Source: Synergistaceae bacterium (GTDB taxonomy: Bacteria; Synergistota; Synergistia; Synergistales; Aminithiophilaceae). Taken from it: DNA of 64,000 nt. The stretch is taken from contig JAESII010000006.1 of the NCBI GenBank assembly GCA_016756725.1, positions 108,688-172,687 of the forward strand, written 5' to 3'. Shown piece by piece: positions 42,979-51,497 of the stretch (its first letter is position 1; every line of letters starts with the position of its first letter). The notes beneath the pieces are model-generated. The model was not told where the DNA came from. It saw nothing but the letters and a program-made list of their open reading frames with translations, and did no database searches. Both the position numbers and the translations under genes were made by a program.

Positions 42979-43995
42979 TCACTGCGGAGCCAGAGGCCAG
43001 GACGGATCGGGACTGAGGAGCAGATCGGAGCGGATACCCCGCTTCCAGTTGCTGTAGCCGGCGGCAGCGATCATGACGGCGTTGTCCGTGCAGAGATCGC
43101 GGGGAGGGATGTAGCTCTTCCACTCACGGGAAGCGGTCATGCGGGCCCGCAGGCCGCTGTTGGCCGCCACCCCCCCTGAAAGGGCTACGGAGCGGATGCC
43201 CGTGGCCATGACGGCGAGGCGTACCTTGACCATGAGGGCATTCAGGGCCGCCTCCTGGAAGGAAGCGCAGATATCCTCCAGAGGCAGAGGCTCACCCTCC
43301 CTGAATCGCTTCAGAAGGTGAAGGACAGCCGTCTTGAGGCCACTGAAGCTGAATTCGACAGCATCGCTCTCCCTGAGGGGAACAGGAAGGGGGAAGGCCC
43401 TGGGGTTTCCCTGGGAGGCCAGGGCATCGACGGCGGGACCGCCCGGGTAGGGCAGCCCCAGGAGTTTGGCCACCTTGTCGTAGGCCTCGCCGACGGCGTC
43501 GTCACGGGTCATGCCGAGCATGCGGTAGTCTCCGAAGGCCCGGACATGGACGATTTCGGTGTGGCCTCCGGAGACGATGAGACAGAGGAAGGGAGGCGCC
43601 AGGTCGTCATGAACGACAACGTTGGCGAAAAGATGCCCCTCCAGGTGATTGACGCCGACGAGAGGGAGCTCCCAGGCCTGTGAGAGGGCCTTGGCGGCCA
43701 TGACGCCGACAAGGAGCGAGCCCATCAGTCCCGGTCCGGCCGTGACGGCCAGCAGGGACAGCTCCCGGGCGGGGTTGGCGATGCCGCCCCGGCTGAGGAC
43801 CTCCCTCAGGAGGGGAATGAGTACCCGCTGGTGCTCCCGCGAGGCCACCTCGGGGATGACGCCGCCCCAAGGGGCATGGAGGTCGGCCTGGCTGGAGAGG
43901 ACTGTGGCGACGACCTTTCTCTGTCCCTCAAGGAGGGCGATGGAGGTGTCGTCGCAGCTGCTCTCGATGGCCAGAGTGAGAAAGGGGCGAGACAC
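42979..43995 (-). CDS. tsaD: tRNA threonylcarbamoyladenosine transferase TsaD
   Basis: This 338-residue ASKHA-fold enzyme transfers threonylcarbamoyl to A37 of ANN-decoding tRNAs together with TsaB and TsaE, which are not in this window. The motif LAIESSCDDTSIALL, the Fe-binding NHLEGHLFA and IVSGGHTEIV, and the C-terminal SGGVAANSGLR with CTDNAVMIA are present. The GTG at 43995 follows the zinc-ribbon stop by 2 bases and has a GGGGGG run upstream. The ATG-less 12-codon extension was rejected. Confidence 0.94.
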   Translation of the reverse strand: MSRPFLTLAIESSCDDTSIALLEGQRKVVATVLSSQADLHAPWGGVIPEVASREHQRVLIPLLREVLSRGGIANPARELSLLAVTAGPGLMGSLLVGVMAAKALSQAWELPLVGVNHLEGHLFANVVVHDDLAPPFLCLIVSGGHTEIVHVRAFGDYRMLGMTRDDAVGEAYDKVAKLLGLPYPGGPAVDALASQGNPRAFPLPVPLRESDAVEFSFSGLKTAVLHLLKRFREGEPLPLEDICASFQEAALNALMVKVRLAVMATGIRSVALSGGVAANSGLRARMTASREWKSYIPPRDLCTDNAVMIAAAGYSNWKRGIRSDLLLSPDPSWPLAPQ

Positions 43996-43997
43996 CG

Positions 43998-44177
43998 TCA
44001 GTGCCCCCCGCAGCCGCTGCAGCCCCGACAATCTCCGCTGCAGGAACGAAAGCGGCGACGCTCTCCTTCAAGGTGGACGAGGACCCTGCCGCGGCAGTGG
44101 GGACATTTGGAGGCATGGCTCTCGGAGGCGAAGACGGCCCCGCAGGAGGAGCAGCGATAGCGGTGCACGGGGCTCAC
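43998..44177 (-). CDS. FmdB-like small zinc-ribbon protein
   Basis: This 59-residue protein starts SPVHRYRCSSCGAVF and has a second CPHC pair (cysteines 9, 12, 25 and 28), followed by a cysteine-glycine tail CSGDCRGCSGCGGH. That layout matches the FmdB/YflB-like regulatory zinc-ribbon family. GTG at 44177 overlaps the preceding stop by 4 bases (GTGA), and the gene ends 2 bases before tsaD. An ATG five codons upstream is an alternative start. Its function is unknown. Confidence 0.72.
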   Translation of the reverse strand: MSPVHRYRCSSCGAVFASESHASKCPHCRGRVLVHLEGERRRFRSCSGDCRGCSGCGGH

Positions 44178-44683
44178 CGGGGGGCAGTCCATTCCATGCC
44201 CCAGTCACCGTAGCCGAGAGGGATGGGCCCCTTCTTCGGGATAGCCGTCGTCGGGATGCGCAGGGCCAGCGTTCCCTCCAGTCCGCTGGGCAGGTCGCCC
44301 TGGGGGAGGAAGTGCTGACGGGTCAGGACGTCGTCCATCGTCACCTGGTGGTCGCCGACGTGAAGGAGCGTCGGGTCGAAGGCCATGGGTTTGAGGGTCT
44401 TGAGGCGGACGATGAAGAGGGTCTTGCCCTTGGCCCCGTAGTGCTGGCCGTGCCAGCTGAGCCACTCCGGCGCTTCGGGATTCCCTGAAAGATCTCGGGC
44501 CAGGGTGGCATCGACGAGGACGAAGGAAAGGCGGGCCCTGGCGCCGAGAACCATGTCACCCAGGGCCTGGCCCTCGATCCAGAAAGTGGCCGTCCGGGCC
44601 TGAAGGCGCTCCTGAAAGGGTGAGACGGCCCAGGCCGGGACAGCGAGAGAGAGGGCAAGGACGAGCAGGATCAACTTTTTCAT
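44174..44683 (-). CDS. Exported protein of unknown function
   Basis: This 169-residue protein has a clear signal peptide (KKLILLVLALSLAVPAWA, cleavage after residue 19) and no recognised domain in the mature part. Visible segments are FWIEGQALGDMVLGARARL and HGQHYGAKGKTLFIVRL, which suggest a small beta-rich periplasmic domain. It overlaps hslO upstream and the zinc-ribbon gene downstream by 4 bases each. The 25 residues before the chosen ATG have no signal-peptide character. The context does not settle its role. Confidence 0.72.
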   Translation of the reverse strand: MKKLILLVLALSLAVPAWAVSPFQERLQARTATFWIEGQALGDMVLGARARLSFVLVDATLARDLSGNPEAPEWLSWHGQHYGAKGKTLFIVRLKTLKPMAFDPTLLHVGDHQVTMDDVLTRQHFLPQGDLPSGLEGTLALRIPTTAIPKKGPIPLGYGDWGMEWTAPR

Positions 44684-45579
44684 GACCGTCGCTCCTTCCG
44701 AAGTGTCTCGATTTCCTGCGGCGAGAAGAGGTAGGAGGTGTTGCAGAAATGACAGCACACTTCCTGGCTTTCGGCGACGGCTTCGGAGCCGAGGGCGGCC
44801 AGCAGGCCGTCGGCGGCGACGGCTCGGTCGCAGCGGCAGCCGAAACGATAGTCCTGACTGCCGAGCCAGAAGACCTCAAGGCCGGAGGCGAATCTCTCGA
44901 CGACGGTCATGGCCTCGCCCTCCTCGAAGAAGAGGGTGCTCACAGGAGGCATCTCGCGGAAACGCCGCTCCACCTCGTCGGCGAAGGCATCGGTGGTGTC
45001 GGGAAAGAGCTGGACCATGATTCCCCCGGCGGCGACGACCTCTCCCTCGTGTTCGAGCACCCCCAGGGCAAGAGCCGTCCGGATCTGTTCGGACCGGACG
45101 TAGTAGGCCGCCACGTCTTCGGCGATTTCGCCCGAGAGGAGAGGAACTTGTCCCGTGACGGGCTCCCTGAGGCCCAGGTCCCTGATAACCGTCAGCGTCC
45201 CCGTCGAGCCGACGGCGGCGGCAACGTCCCATTTGCCCGGTCCTTTCGGCTCCGGCTCGACGTGGGGGTTCTGGACGAACCCCCGCATCTGGCCCGAGGA
45301 CTCGGCGTCGGCAACGATCCTGCCCAGAGGGCCGCCTCCGTCAACGGCGAGGGTAACGCGGGCACGGCCCGTCTTCTTCATGTCGTCGGCCATGAGGAGA
45401 GAAGCCATCGACAGCCGGCCCAGGGCGGCGGTGGCCGTTCCCGAAAGGCCGTGGAGTTTCTTGAGGACAGTGACGAGGCTACGGGCCTCGACGGCCAGGA
45501 GCCGGGCCTGTTCACCGCCGATGAGGGCCCTGACGACGAGGGCCTGGGAGTCGCTGTTGCGGGTCGTTTCGTTTTTCAT
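44680..45579 (-). CDS. hslO: Redox-regulated chaperone Hsp33
   Basis: This 299-residue cytosolic holdase is activated by oxidation. The C-terminal zinc site CRC...CHFC is intact, and the N-terminal domain shows SGTATAALGRLSMASLLMADDMK and LTVIRDLGLREPVTGQVPLL, both typical of Hsp33. The ATG at 45579 overlaps murJ by 4 bases. The 74-residue upstream extension is a shadow of murJ. Its length is normal. Confidence 0.95.
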   Translation of the reverse strand: MKNETTRNSDSQALVVRALIGGEQARLLAVEARSLVTVLKKLHGLSGTATAALGRLSMASLLMADDMKKTGRARVTLAVDGGGPLGRIVADAESSGQMRGFVQNPHVEPEPKGPGKWDVAAAVGSTGTLTVIRDLGLREPVTGQVPLLSGEIAEDVAAYYVRSEQIRTALALGVLEHEGEVVAAGGIMVQLFPDTTDAFADEVERRFREMPPVSTLFFEEGEAMTVVERFASGLEVFWLGSQDYRFGCRCDRAVAADGLLAALGSEAVAESQEVCCHFCNTSYLFSPQEIETLRKERRS

Positions 45580-47132
45580 GAAGAACCGTCCTTCCTGCAG
45601 GCATTGATGAGCCAGTTCCATTCCTGGCATCGGAGGGCCGCCGTCACGAGGCCATAGGCGCCGCCTCCGGCGGCGGTCACGCCGAGAACCCAGGCGGCAC
45701 GAAGCGCAAGGCGGGCCGTCGGCCCGTAGGGCAGAAGAAGCTTGACCAGCGAGACGACGACGACCAGGGCCACCAGGCCCATGAGGGGTTTGAAGAGCCA
45801 CCGGTCCCGAAAAAGCCCCAGCGGCCGCTTGAGATTCCGACCGAGACGATGGTACCCCACCAGGGCCGATCCTGAAAAGGCCAGCGACGAGGCCAGGGCG
45901 ATCCCCCTGTAGGAGAGGGGGCCCATGAGGAGGAGGCAGAAGACCAGATTGGCCCCCACCGTCGAGAGGGTGACCCGCAGGGCCTCTCGTGGGAGACTGC
46001 GGGCGTAGAGAGCCCTCATGAGAACCGTTGTGAGAGCCATGCCAGGCAGCCCGAGACCGTACATGGCGAGGGCCTGGGAGGTGGCCATCCAGGCCCAGTC
46101 GTCGAAGGCGCCCCGACGGAAGAGGAGATGGACCATCTCTTCGGAGATCAGGAAAAGACCGGCCGCTACGGGCAGGACGACGAAGAGGGCGAAGCGGAGG
46201 GCGTCGCGGGTGACTTCGGCGAAAAGAGCCTCGCCGTCGAGGACATGACGGGAGAGCAGAGGCAGCACGGCCTGGGAAATGGCAATGACGAAGAGCCCCA
46301 GCGGAAGCTGGAGGACCCGATCGGCGTAGTTGAGCACGGAGATGGCCCCCTCCTCGAGAAAGGAGCCGAGGACGCGGCTGACGATGGGGTTAACCTGATT
46401 CAGCGAGAGACCGGCGGCATAGGGCAGGAAGAGAAGAAACATGCGCCGCAGCTCCCGATCGTGCCGGTCCGGTCTGGCCGGCACAAGCAGAAGGCCCTGC
46501 CGCCCGGCCCAGAGCCACTGGACCAGAAACTGGAGGAGCCCTCCGGCGAGGACGGCGACGGGCAAAGCTGCGATGTCCCACCGCCGCGCCAGCAGGAGGA
46601 CGATGACGATATAGAGAGCATTGCTCAAGGCCGGAGCCAGGGAGGAGACGAAGAATCGGTCCATGCTGTTGAGGACGCCCATGGCCAGGGCTGAAAGGGA
46701 CATGAGCAGGAGAAAGGGCAGGATGCGCCGCGTCAGTGCCAGAGCGAGAGCGGCTTCTTCGCTGGAGAATCCCGGCGCCATGAGCCGGACAAGAAGAGGC
46801 GCCGCCAGGAAGGCGACGGCCACGACGACGACGCCGGCGACGAAGAGGACCGTCATGGCCTGTCGCGCCAGGGCCTTCGCCCGGTCCGTGCCGTCTCTGG
46901 CCAGGGCCTGGGAGAAGACGGGCACGAAGGCCGCCGAGAGGGCCCCCTCGGCCAGAAGCTGACGGGAGAGGTTGGCCAGCGTGTAGGCGACGAAGAAGGC
47001 ATCCAGGCGCCGCGTCGCCCCGAAGAGTGCGGCCGTCAGGATCTCTCTGGCCAACCCCAGGAAGCGGCTGGCCAGGGTACCGACCATCATGGTCAGGGCA
47101 TGGCGCACCATTCTTGCAAGCGAGGACGACAT
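45576..47132 (-). CDS. murJ: Lipid II flippase MurJ
   Basis: This 518-residue protein with about 14 membrane segments belongs to the MurJ/MviN branch of the MOP superfamily. It flips lipid II across the inner membrane. Conserved features are TLASRFLGLAREILTAALFG, AYTLANLSRQLLAEGALSAAFVPVFS and NYADRVLQLPLGLFVIAISQAVLPLLS. The ATG at 47132 has AGGAGG 13 bases upstream, a long spacing. It is the first of five genes that overlap or nearly touch, ending with tsaD. It is divergent from the HycI-like gene. Confidence 0.92.
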   Translation of the reverse strand: MSSSLARMVRHALTMMVGTLASRFLGLAREILTAALFGATRRLDAFFVAYTLANLSRQLLAEGALSAAFVPVFSQALARDGTDRAKALARQAMTVLFVAGVVVVAVAFLAAPLLVRLMAPGFSSEEAALALALTRRILPFLLLMSLSALAMGVLNSMDRFFVSSLAPALSNALYIVIVLLLARRWDIAALPVAVLAGGLLQFLVQWLWAGRQGLLLVPARPDRHDRELRRMFLLFLPYAAGLSLNQVNPIVSRVLGSFLEEGAISVLNYADRVLQLPLGLFVIAISQAVLPLLSRHVLDGEALFAEVTRDALRFALFVVLPVAAGLFLISEEMVHLLFRRGAFDDWAWMATSQALAMYGLGLPGMALTTVLMRALYARSLPREALRVTLSTVGANLVFCLLLMGPLSYRGIALASSLAFSGSALVGYHRLGRNLKRPLGLFRDRWLFKPLMGLVALVVVVSLVKLLLPYGPTARLALRAAWVLGVTAAGGGAYGLVTAALRCQEWNWLINACRKDGSS

Positions 47133-47178
47133 TCTTTTATGATGACCTCCTGGACAGGAACTCGGAAAAGGCGGGGAG

Positions 47179-47661
47179 GTGACGGCCCTGAAAGGAACGG
47201 TTCTGCTGTTCGGGGTGGGCAACCGCCTCAGAGGGGACGACGGGGTCGGTCCTGCCGTGGTCGAGGCCCTGAAAGCCAGAGGACTCCTCTGGCTTCAGGC
47301 CGTCGACTGCGGCGTTTCTCCTGAAAACTGGCTCGCCGTCGCCGCAGCGGCAAAACCCCGAGAGGTCATCGTCGTCGACGCGGCCCTCATGGGCCTGCCT
47401 CCGGGGACGGTACGCCGGCTTTCCGTCGCCGATCTGGACGACAGCCCATCCCTGGGACGACTGCCGACGGTCTGGCTTCTGTCGTCCTGCGTCGAGGCGA
47501 AGAAGACGGTCATCGCCATCGAGCCAGAGCGATGTCATCTGTCTCTCGCCCTCTCGGAGACCGTCGCTGGGGCCGTCGAGATCGTCGTCCAAGCCATGAC
47601 GACAGGGACCTGGGATAAAATCCCCCTCCTGGCTCACCAGGTGAAACGCTCGCCGAGGTAG
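47179..47661 (+). CDS. HycI-like hydrogenase maturation peptidase, divergent
   Basis: This 160-residue plus-strand protein matches the HycI group of [NiFe]-hydrogenase maturation peptidases, with FGVGNRLRGDDGVGPAVVEAL, CGVSPENWLA, VIVVDAALMGLPPGTVRRL and a VIAIEP segment. D21 and D67 fit two of the three nickel ligands. The third, a histidine before the IQP-like motif, is absent: no histidine occurs between residue 21 and residue 119. No hydrogenase gene is in the window. The start is GTG 47179 with GGGGAG directly before it. Its last 28 bases overlap the convergent lptB end. Confidence 0.75.
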   Translation: MTALKGTVLLFGVGNRLRGDDGVGPAVVEALKARGLLWLQAVDCGVSPENWLAVAAAAKPREVIVVDAALMGLPPGTVRRLSVADLDDSPSLGRLPTVWLLSSCVEAKKTVIAIEPERCHLSLALSETVAGAVEIVVQAMTTGTWDKIPLLAHQVKRSPR

Positions 47662-48359
47662 AACTTGCGGGCCACATCGCTTTCGGCGACGACGGAGGGC
47701 GTCCCCTCGATGAGGATCTGACCCTGATGGATCAGGTAGGCTCTGTCGGTGATAGCCAGCGTCTCCCTCACGTTGTGATCGGTGAGGAGGATGCCGTATC
47801 CCTTGCGGCGCAGGCCGATGATGAGCTGCTGGATGTCGTAGACGGCGATGGGGTCGATCCCGCTGAAGGGTTCGTCGAGAAGGACGAACTGAGGCATGAT
47901 CGCCAGGGCCCTGGCGATCTCGACGCGACGGCGTTCGCCGCCGCTGAGGGCATAGCCGGGCACGTCGACGATCTTGTGAAGCCCGAAGTCCTCGACGAGC
48001 TGATCCACCGTCCTTTCCCGCTCCTCAGGGGAACTGCCCATCTCCTCAAGGACGAGGAGAAGGTTCTCTTCCACCGTCAGGTTGCGGAAGACCGACGGTT
48101 CCTGAGGAAGATAGCCTAAGCCCAGCCGGGCGCGGCGATACATCTCGAGGCCGGCCAACTCCCGGCCTCCGATGGACAGACTGCCCCCATCGGGAGCGAT
48201 GAGGCCGACGATCATGTAGAAGGTCGTCGTTTTGCCCGCGCCGTTCGGCCCCAGGAGGCCGACGACCTCGCCCTGGGCGACGGAAAGGGAGACGCCCTGG
48301 ACGACCTTGCGGCCCTTGAAGCTCTTCGTCAAACCCCGGGCCTGAAGACGGCGATCCAT
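47634..48359 (-). CDS. lptB: LPS export ABC transporter ATP-binding protein LptB
   Basis: This 241-residue ATPase powers LPS extraction with LptF and LptG, which are not in this window. Walker A GPNGAGKTTTFYMIVGL, the Q-loop YLPQEPSVF, the signature YALSGGERRRVEIARALA, Walker B FVLLDEPFSGIDPIAV and the H-loop TDHNVRETL are present. The two LptB-specific blocks GLGYLPQEPSVFRNLTVEEN and RAYLIHQG are clear. Its ATG overlaps the lptA stop by one base. Confidence 0.96.
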   Translation of the reverse strand: MDRRLQARGLTKSFKGRKVVQGVSLSVAQGEVVGLLGPNGAGKTTTFYMIVGLIAPDGGSLSIGGRELAGLEMYRRARLGLGYLPQEPSVFRNLTVEENLLLVLEEMGSSPEERERTVDQLVEDFGLHKIVDVPGYALSGGERRRVEIARALAIMPQFVLLDEPFSGIDPIAVYDIQQLIIGLRRKGYGILLTDHNVRETLAITDRAYLIHQGQILIEGTPSVVAESDVARKFYLGERFTW

Positions 48360-49183
48360 CAGGGAGTTCCCCGGTCGGGAAGGATGAAGGTGATCTTGGG
48401 CGAACCCACGGCCTCGATGCGGCGTGAGGCCAGATGGAGGACAAGGCTGTCGGCCTCGAGGGTCCGGTCGCCCTGGCGGGCCCGAGTCGATCCGCTTAAC
48501 ACCAGCGTCCCCCTGGCCTCGGAATAGAGGGCCCGGGAACCGGAAAGGCGCATGGGCGTTCCGTCGGCCCCGATGAACTCAGCCTCGACACCGCCCAGAG
48601 CGGTGGCTTCGGCGACACGCCCACCTTCGAGACGTCCCTCAATGCGATCGGCGTGAAGGACAAAACCTGCCTCAACGTCCTCAAAACGCTTCAATCCGAG
48701 GATCTTAAAGACCTTGCCTTCGACGACAGCCTCTTCGGCCTCGACAGTGCGGGACCCGGAAAAGGCGGAAAAACCTCCGGAAAGGTGCAGAAAACCCGAT
48801 TCCCTCCAGGTGACATGGGCGCAGTAGAGTTCGTCGTCACCGCGGCGCAGGAGGACATCGCCGTCGGCGACGACTTCGACACCCTCCTCCTCGGCATAGC
48901 GGAGACTGGAAGCCTCGATGTCGATATTGCGCTCCTCCCAGCGGCCGGTCACACCCCCCCAGAGGCGGAAACGCCCCTCGGCGAGGAAGGCCTCGGCCTC
49001 GTCGGACCGGAAGGAGAGCCCTTCCCGCTGGAGGGAAACTTCTCCCTTGGCCCGGATCTGCTGAAAGGTCGGGTCATATCGGAGTTCGTCGGCCCGGAGC
49101 GAGGCCTCCTCGGCAAAGGCGGCAACGGAAGAAGCCAGGATCGTCAGGATCAGGACCAGAACGAGAGACGCTCTCCCTCTCAT
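48359..49183 (-). CDS. lptA: LptA/OstA-like periplasmic LPS transport protein
   Basis: This 274-residue exported protein has a signal peptide (RGRASLVLVLILTILASSVAAFA) and OstA-like beta-jellyroll repeats (LRADELRYDPTFQQIRAKGEV, IDIEASSLRYAEEEGVEVVADGDV, GSRALYSEARGTLVLSG). LptA bridges LPS from LptC to the outer membrane LptD. At 274 residues it is longer than E. coli LptA (185), with an additional OstA-like part. The ATG at 49183 has GGAAGG 8 bases upstream. It is directly coupled to lptB. Confidence 0.85.
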   Translation of the reverse strand: MRGRASLVLVLILTILASSVAAFAEEASLRADELRYDPTFQQIRAKGEVSLQREGLSFRSDEAEAFLAEGRFRLWGGVTGRWEERNIDIEASSLRYAEEEGVEVVADGDVLLRRGDDELYCAHVTWRESGFLHLSGGFSAFSGSRTVEAEEAVVEGKVFKILGLKRFEDVEAGFVLHADRIEGRLEGGRVAEATALGGVEAEFIGADGTPMRLSGSRALYSEARGTLVLSGSTRARQGDRTLEADSLVLHLASRRIEAVGSPKITFILPDRGTP

Positions 49184-49205
49184 GGGCACACCTTCCTCGA
49201 TGACA

Positions 49206-49232
49206 GAAAATGGCGGCGCGAATGGCGCCGCC
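49206..49232 (-). terminator. asd terminator hairpin
   Basis: On the minus strand a perfect 8-bp GC stem (49212-49219 with 49225-49232) is followed by ATTTTC. It lies about 33 bases past the asd stop and about 30 bases before lptA. A TACAAT just upstream could be a weak -10 for lptA, but no -35 was found. Confidence 0.6.
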
Positions 49233-49264
49233 GCTATTGTACCTTATTGACGCCCGGTGCGCCC

Positions 49265-50275
49265 TCAGGGACGCAGCGCCCCTCCTTCGAGGAGCGTCTC
49301 GCAGATCTGGACGGCGTTCAGGGCCGCTCCCTTGCGCAGATTATCGGAGACGACCCAGAGGGCAAGAGTCTTTTCCCGCCCCGTGTCGCGACGGATACGC
49401 CCCACATAGACCGGATCGGTCCCGGCCGTCTCGCGGGCCAGAGGATAGCGGGCCAGCGCCGGCTCGTCGACGACGACGACGCCGGGAGCGGCACAGAGGA
49501 TCTCCCGGGCCCTCTGGGGCGAAAGATCGCTGGAAAACTGAAGCAGAAGGGCCTCGGAGTGACCACGGAAGACGGGAACGCGGACGGTGGTGCAGCTCAC
49601 GGCCAAGTCGGGCAGGTCCATGATCTTTCGTGATTCGCGGACCATCTTCCACTCCTCTTCGGAGACGCCGTCGTCGTCGAAGGTGCCGATGTGGGGCAAG
49701 GCATTGAAGGCGATGGGATGGGGGTAGATGGAAGAGACCGGCTCTTCCCCGGAAAGGACGGCCCTTGCGCCTCCTTCGAGCTCTTCCAGAGCGTCACGGC
49801 CCGTACCGGAGACGGACTGAAAGGTGACAGCACCCAGGTAGGAGAGGGAGGCCTCCCGATGGAGGGGCCAGGCGGCGACGACAGCCTGGATGGTGGCACA
49901 GTTGGGGTTGGCGATGATGCCCCGATGACGGAGGGCCGCCTTGCCGTTCACTTCAGGAACAACGAGGGGCGTTTGGGGATCCATCCGCCAGGCCGAACTG
50001 TTGTCGACGACGACGGCACCGGAGCGGGCCGCCAAGGGCGCCCACAGGCGGGACGGCCCCGAACCGGCCGAGAAGAGAGCCAGGTCGACGCCCTCGAAGG
50101 ACTGCTCCGTCACGGCCTGAATCTTCCAGGGACGCCCGCGGAAGAGGACCTCCGCTCCGGCCGAACGGGGAGAGGCCAGAGGCAACAACTCGTCGACGGG
50201 AAAATCCCGCTCTTCGAGGAGACCGATCATCTCCCTGCCGACAAGCCCCGTTGCGCCTAATACGGCGACACGCAT
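49265..50275 (-). CDS. asd: Aspartate-semialdehyde dehydrogenase
   Basis: This 336-residue enzyme makes aspartate semialdehyde, the branch point for lysine/diaminopimelate, threonine and methionine. It has the NADP-binding AVLGATGLVGREMIGLL, the catalytic cysteine in IIANPNCATIQ, SVSGTGRDALEELEGG and the later FRGHSEALLLQ. It lies 3 bases after lysC and ends the thrC-thrB-lysC-asd operon. Confidence 0.96.
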   Translation of the reverse strand: MRVAVLGATGLVGREMIGLLEERDFPVDELLPLASPRSAGAEVLFRGRPWKIQAVTEQSFEGVDLALFSAGSGPSRLWAPLAARSGAVVVDNSSAWRMDPQTPLVVPEVNGKAALRHRGIIANPNCATIQAVVAAWPLHREASLSYLGAVTFQSVSGTGRDALEELEGGARAVLSGEEPVSSIYPHPIAFNALPHIGTFDDDGVSEEEWKMVRESRKIMDLPDLAVSCTTVRVPVFRGHSEALLLQFSSDLSPQRAREILCAAPGVVVVDEPALARYPLARETAGTDPVYVGRIRRDTGREKTLALWVVSDNLRKGAALNAVQICETLLEGGALRP

Positions 50276-50278
50276 GGC

Positions 50279-51493
50279 CTAGTCCTCATCGGGAACGAAG
50301 TGCCCGTGGAGGGCCTGGACGGCCTGATCCATCTTGGGAGCCGCCACGACGCAGGTGATGGCCATGGAGGTGGCGGCAATCATGTCGAGGTTGATCCCCT
50401 CGGCGGCGAGGATCGAGAACATCTGCGACGGGATTTCGGGATGGTTGGCGATACCGGCGCCGATGACGGAGACGCGGGCGATTTCCGTGTCGTACGTCAC
50501 GCCCTGGGCCCCGATGTCGCGGACCAGATCGCGGCAGACTTCGATGGCGTCGCCGAGAAGGGATTTCTTGACGAGAAAGCCGATGTCGTTAACCTGCCCT
50601 CTCATGACGCTCTGGATGATCATTTCGGCGCCGACACCCCGGTCAGCCAGGGCCGAAAAAAGCCGGGCCGCTACGCCGGGCACGTCGGGCACACCCAGGA
50701 CGGCGACCTTCGCCGTCTCCCGGTCGGAGACGACGGCTTTGACGACGAGCCCTTCATTGACATCAAAATTCATGACCCATGTTCCCTCCTCGTTGCTGAA
50801 TGTGGACGCCACGTAAACAGGAAGCTCCATCCGCGCAGCCAGCTCGACGCTCCGCGACTGAAGCACCTTGGAGCCGGCGACGGCCATTTCCAGGCACTCC
50901 TGGTAGGAGATGTGGTCGAGCTTCCTCGCCTCGGGGACGACGCGGGGATCGGCGCTGTAGATGCCGTCCACGTCGGTGTAGATATGGCAGGAATCGGCTT
51001 CGAGTGAGGCGGCCAGGGCAATGGCGGAGAGGTCGGACCCTCCCCGCCCCAAGGTGATCGTATCCCCGTTGGGCAGAGCGCCCTGGAAACCGGCCACGAC
51101 TGCCACCTCTCCCGCTGCAAGGGAACGCTCGACGAGCTGAGGCTCCATACGGCGGATTCTTCCTTCGCTGTAATGGCCTTCGACAAGGAATCCGGCCTGC
51201 GATCCCGTGAAGGATCGGGAACGGATCCCCTCCCCCTCCAGAGCCAGGGCAAGGAGGGCGATGGTCTGCTGCTCCCCCGTGGCCAGAAGCTGGTCCATCT
51301 CGCGACGGTTGAGACTCGGCGCCACCTCCATGGCCAGGCGGATGAGGCCGTCGGTGGTCTTACCCATGGCCGAGACGACGACGACGATGGAATCTCCCTG
51401 ACGGACATAGGCCGCGACCTTACGGGCCACGGCGCGGATCTTGTCGGCCGTCGCCACCGAACTTCCTCCGAACTTGAAGACCCGTTTGGCCAT
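50279..51493 (-). CDS. lysC: Aspartokinase LysC
   Basis: This 404-residue kinase phosphorylates aspartate. The kinase domain has VFKFGGSSVATADKIRAVA and LGRGGSDLSAIALA, and two ACT domains follow (VAVLGVPDVPGVAARLFSAL, VSVIGAGIANHPEIPSQMF), so feedback by lysine and threonine is expected. The ATG at 51493 is 4 bases from the thrB end. A long N-terminal extension in the same frame is a shadow of thrB. Confidence 0.96.
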   Translation of the reverse strand: MAKRVFKFGGSSVATADKIRAVARKVAAYVRQGDSIVVVVSAMGKTTDGLIRLAMEVAPSLNRREMDQLLATGEQQTIALLALALEGEGIRSRSFTGSQAGFLVEGHYSEGRIRRMEPQLVERSLAAGEVAVVAGFQGALPNGDTITLGRGGSDLSAIALAASLEADSCHIYTDVDGIYSADPRVVPEARKLDHISYQECLEMAVAGSKVLQSRSVELAARMELPVYVASTFSNEEGTWVMNFDVNEGLVVKAVVSDRETAKVAVLGVPDVPGVAARLFSALADRGVGAEMIIQSVMRGQVNDIGFLVKKSLLGDAIEVCRDLVRDIGAQGVTYDTEIARVSVIGAGIANHPEIPSQMFSILAAEGINLDMIAATSMAITCVVAAPKMDQAVQALHGHFVPDED

Positions 51494-51497
51494 CGCC

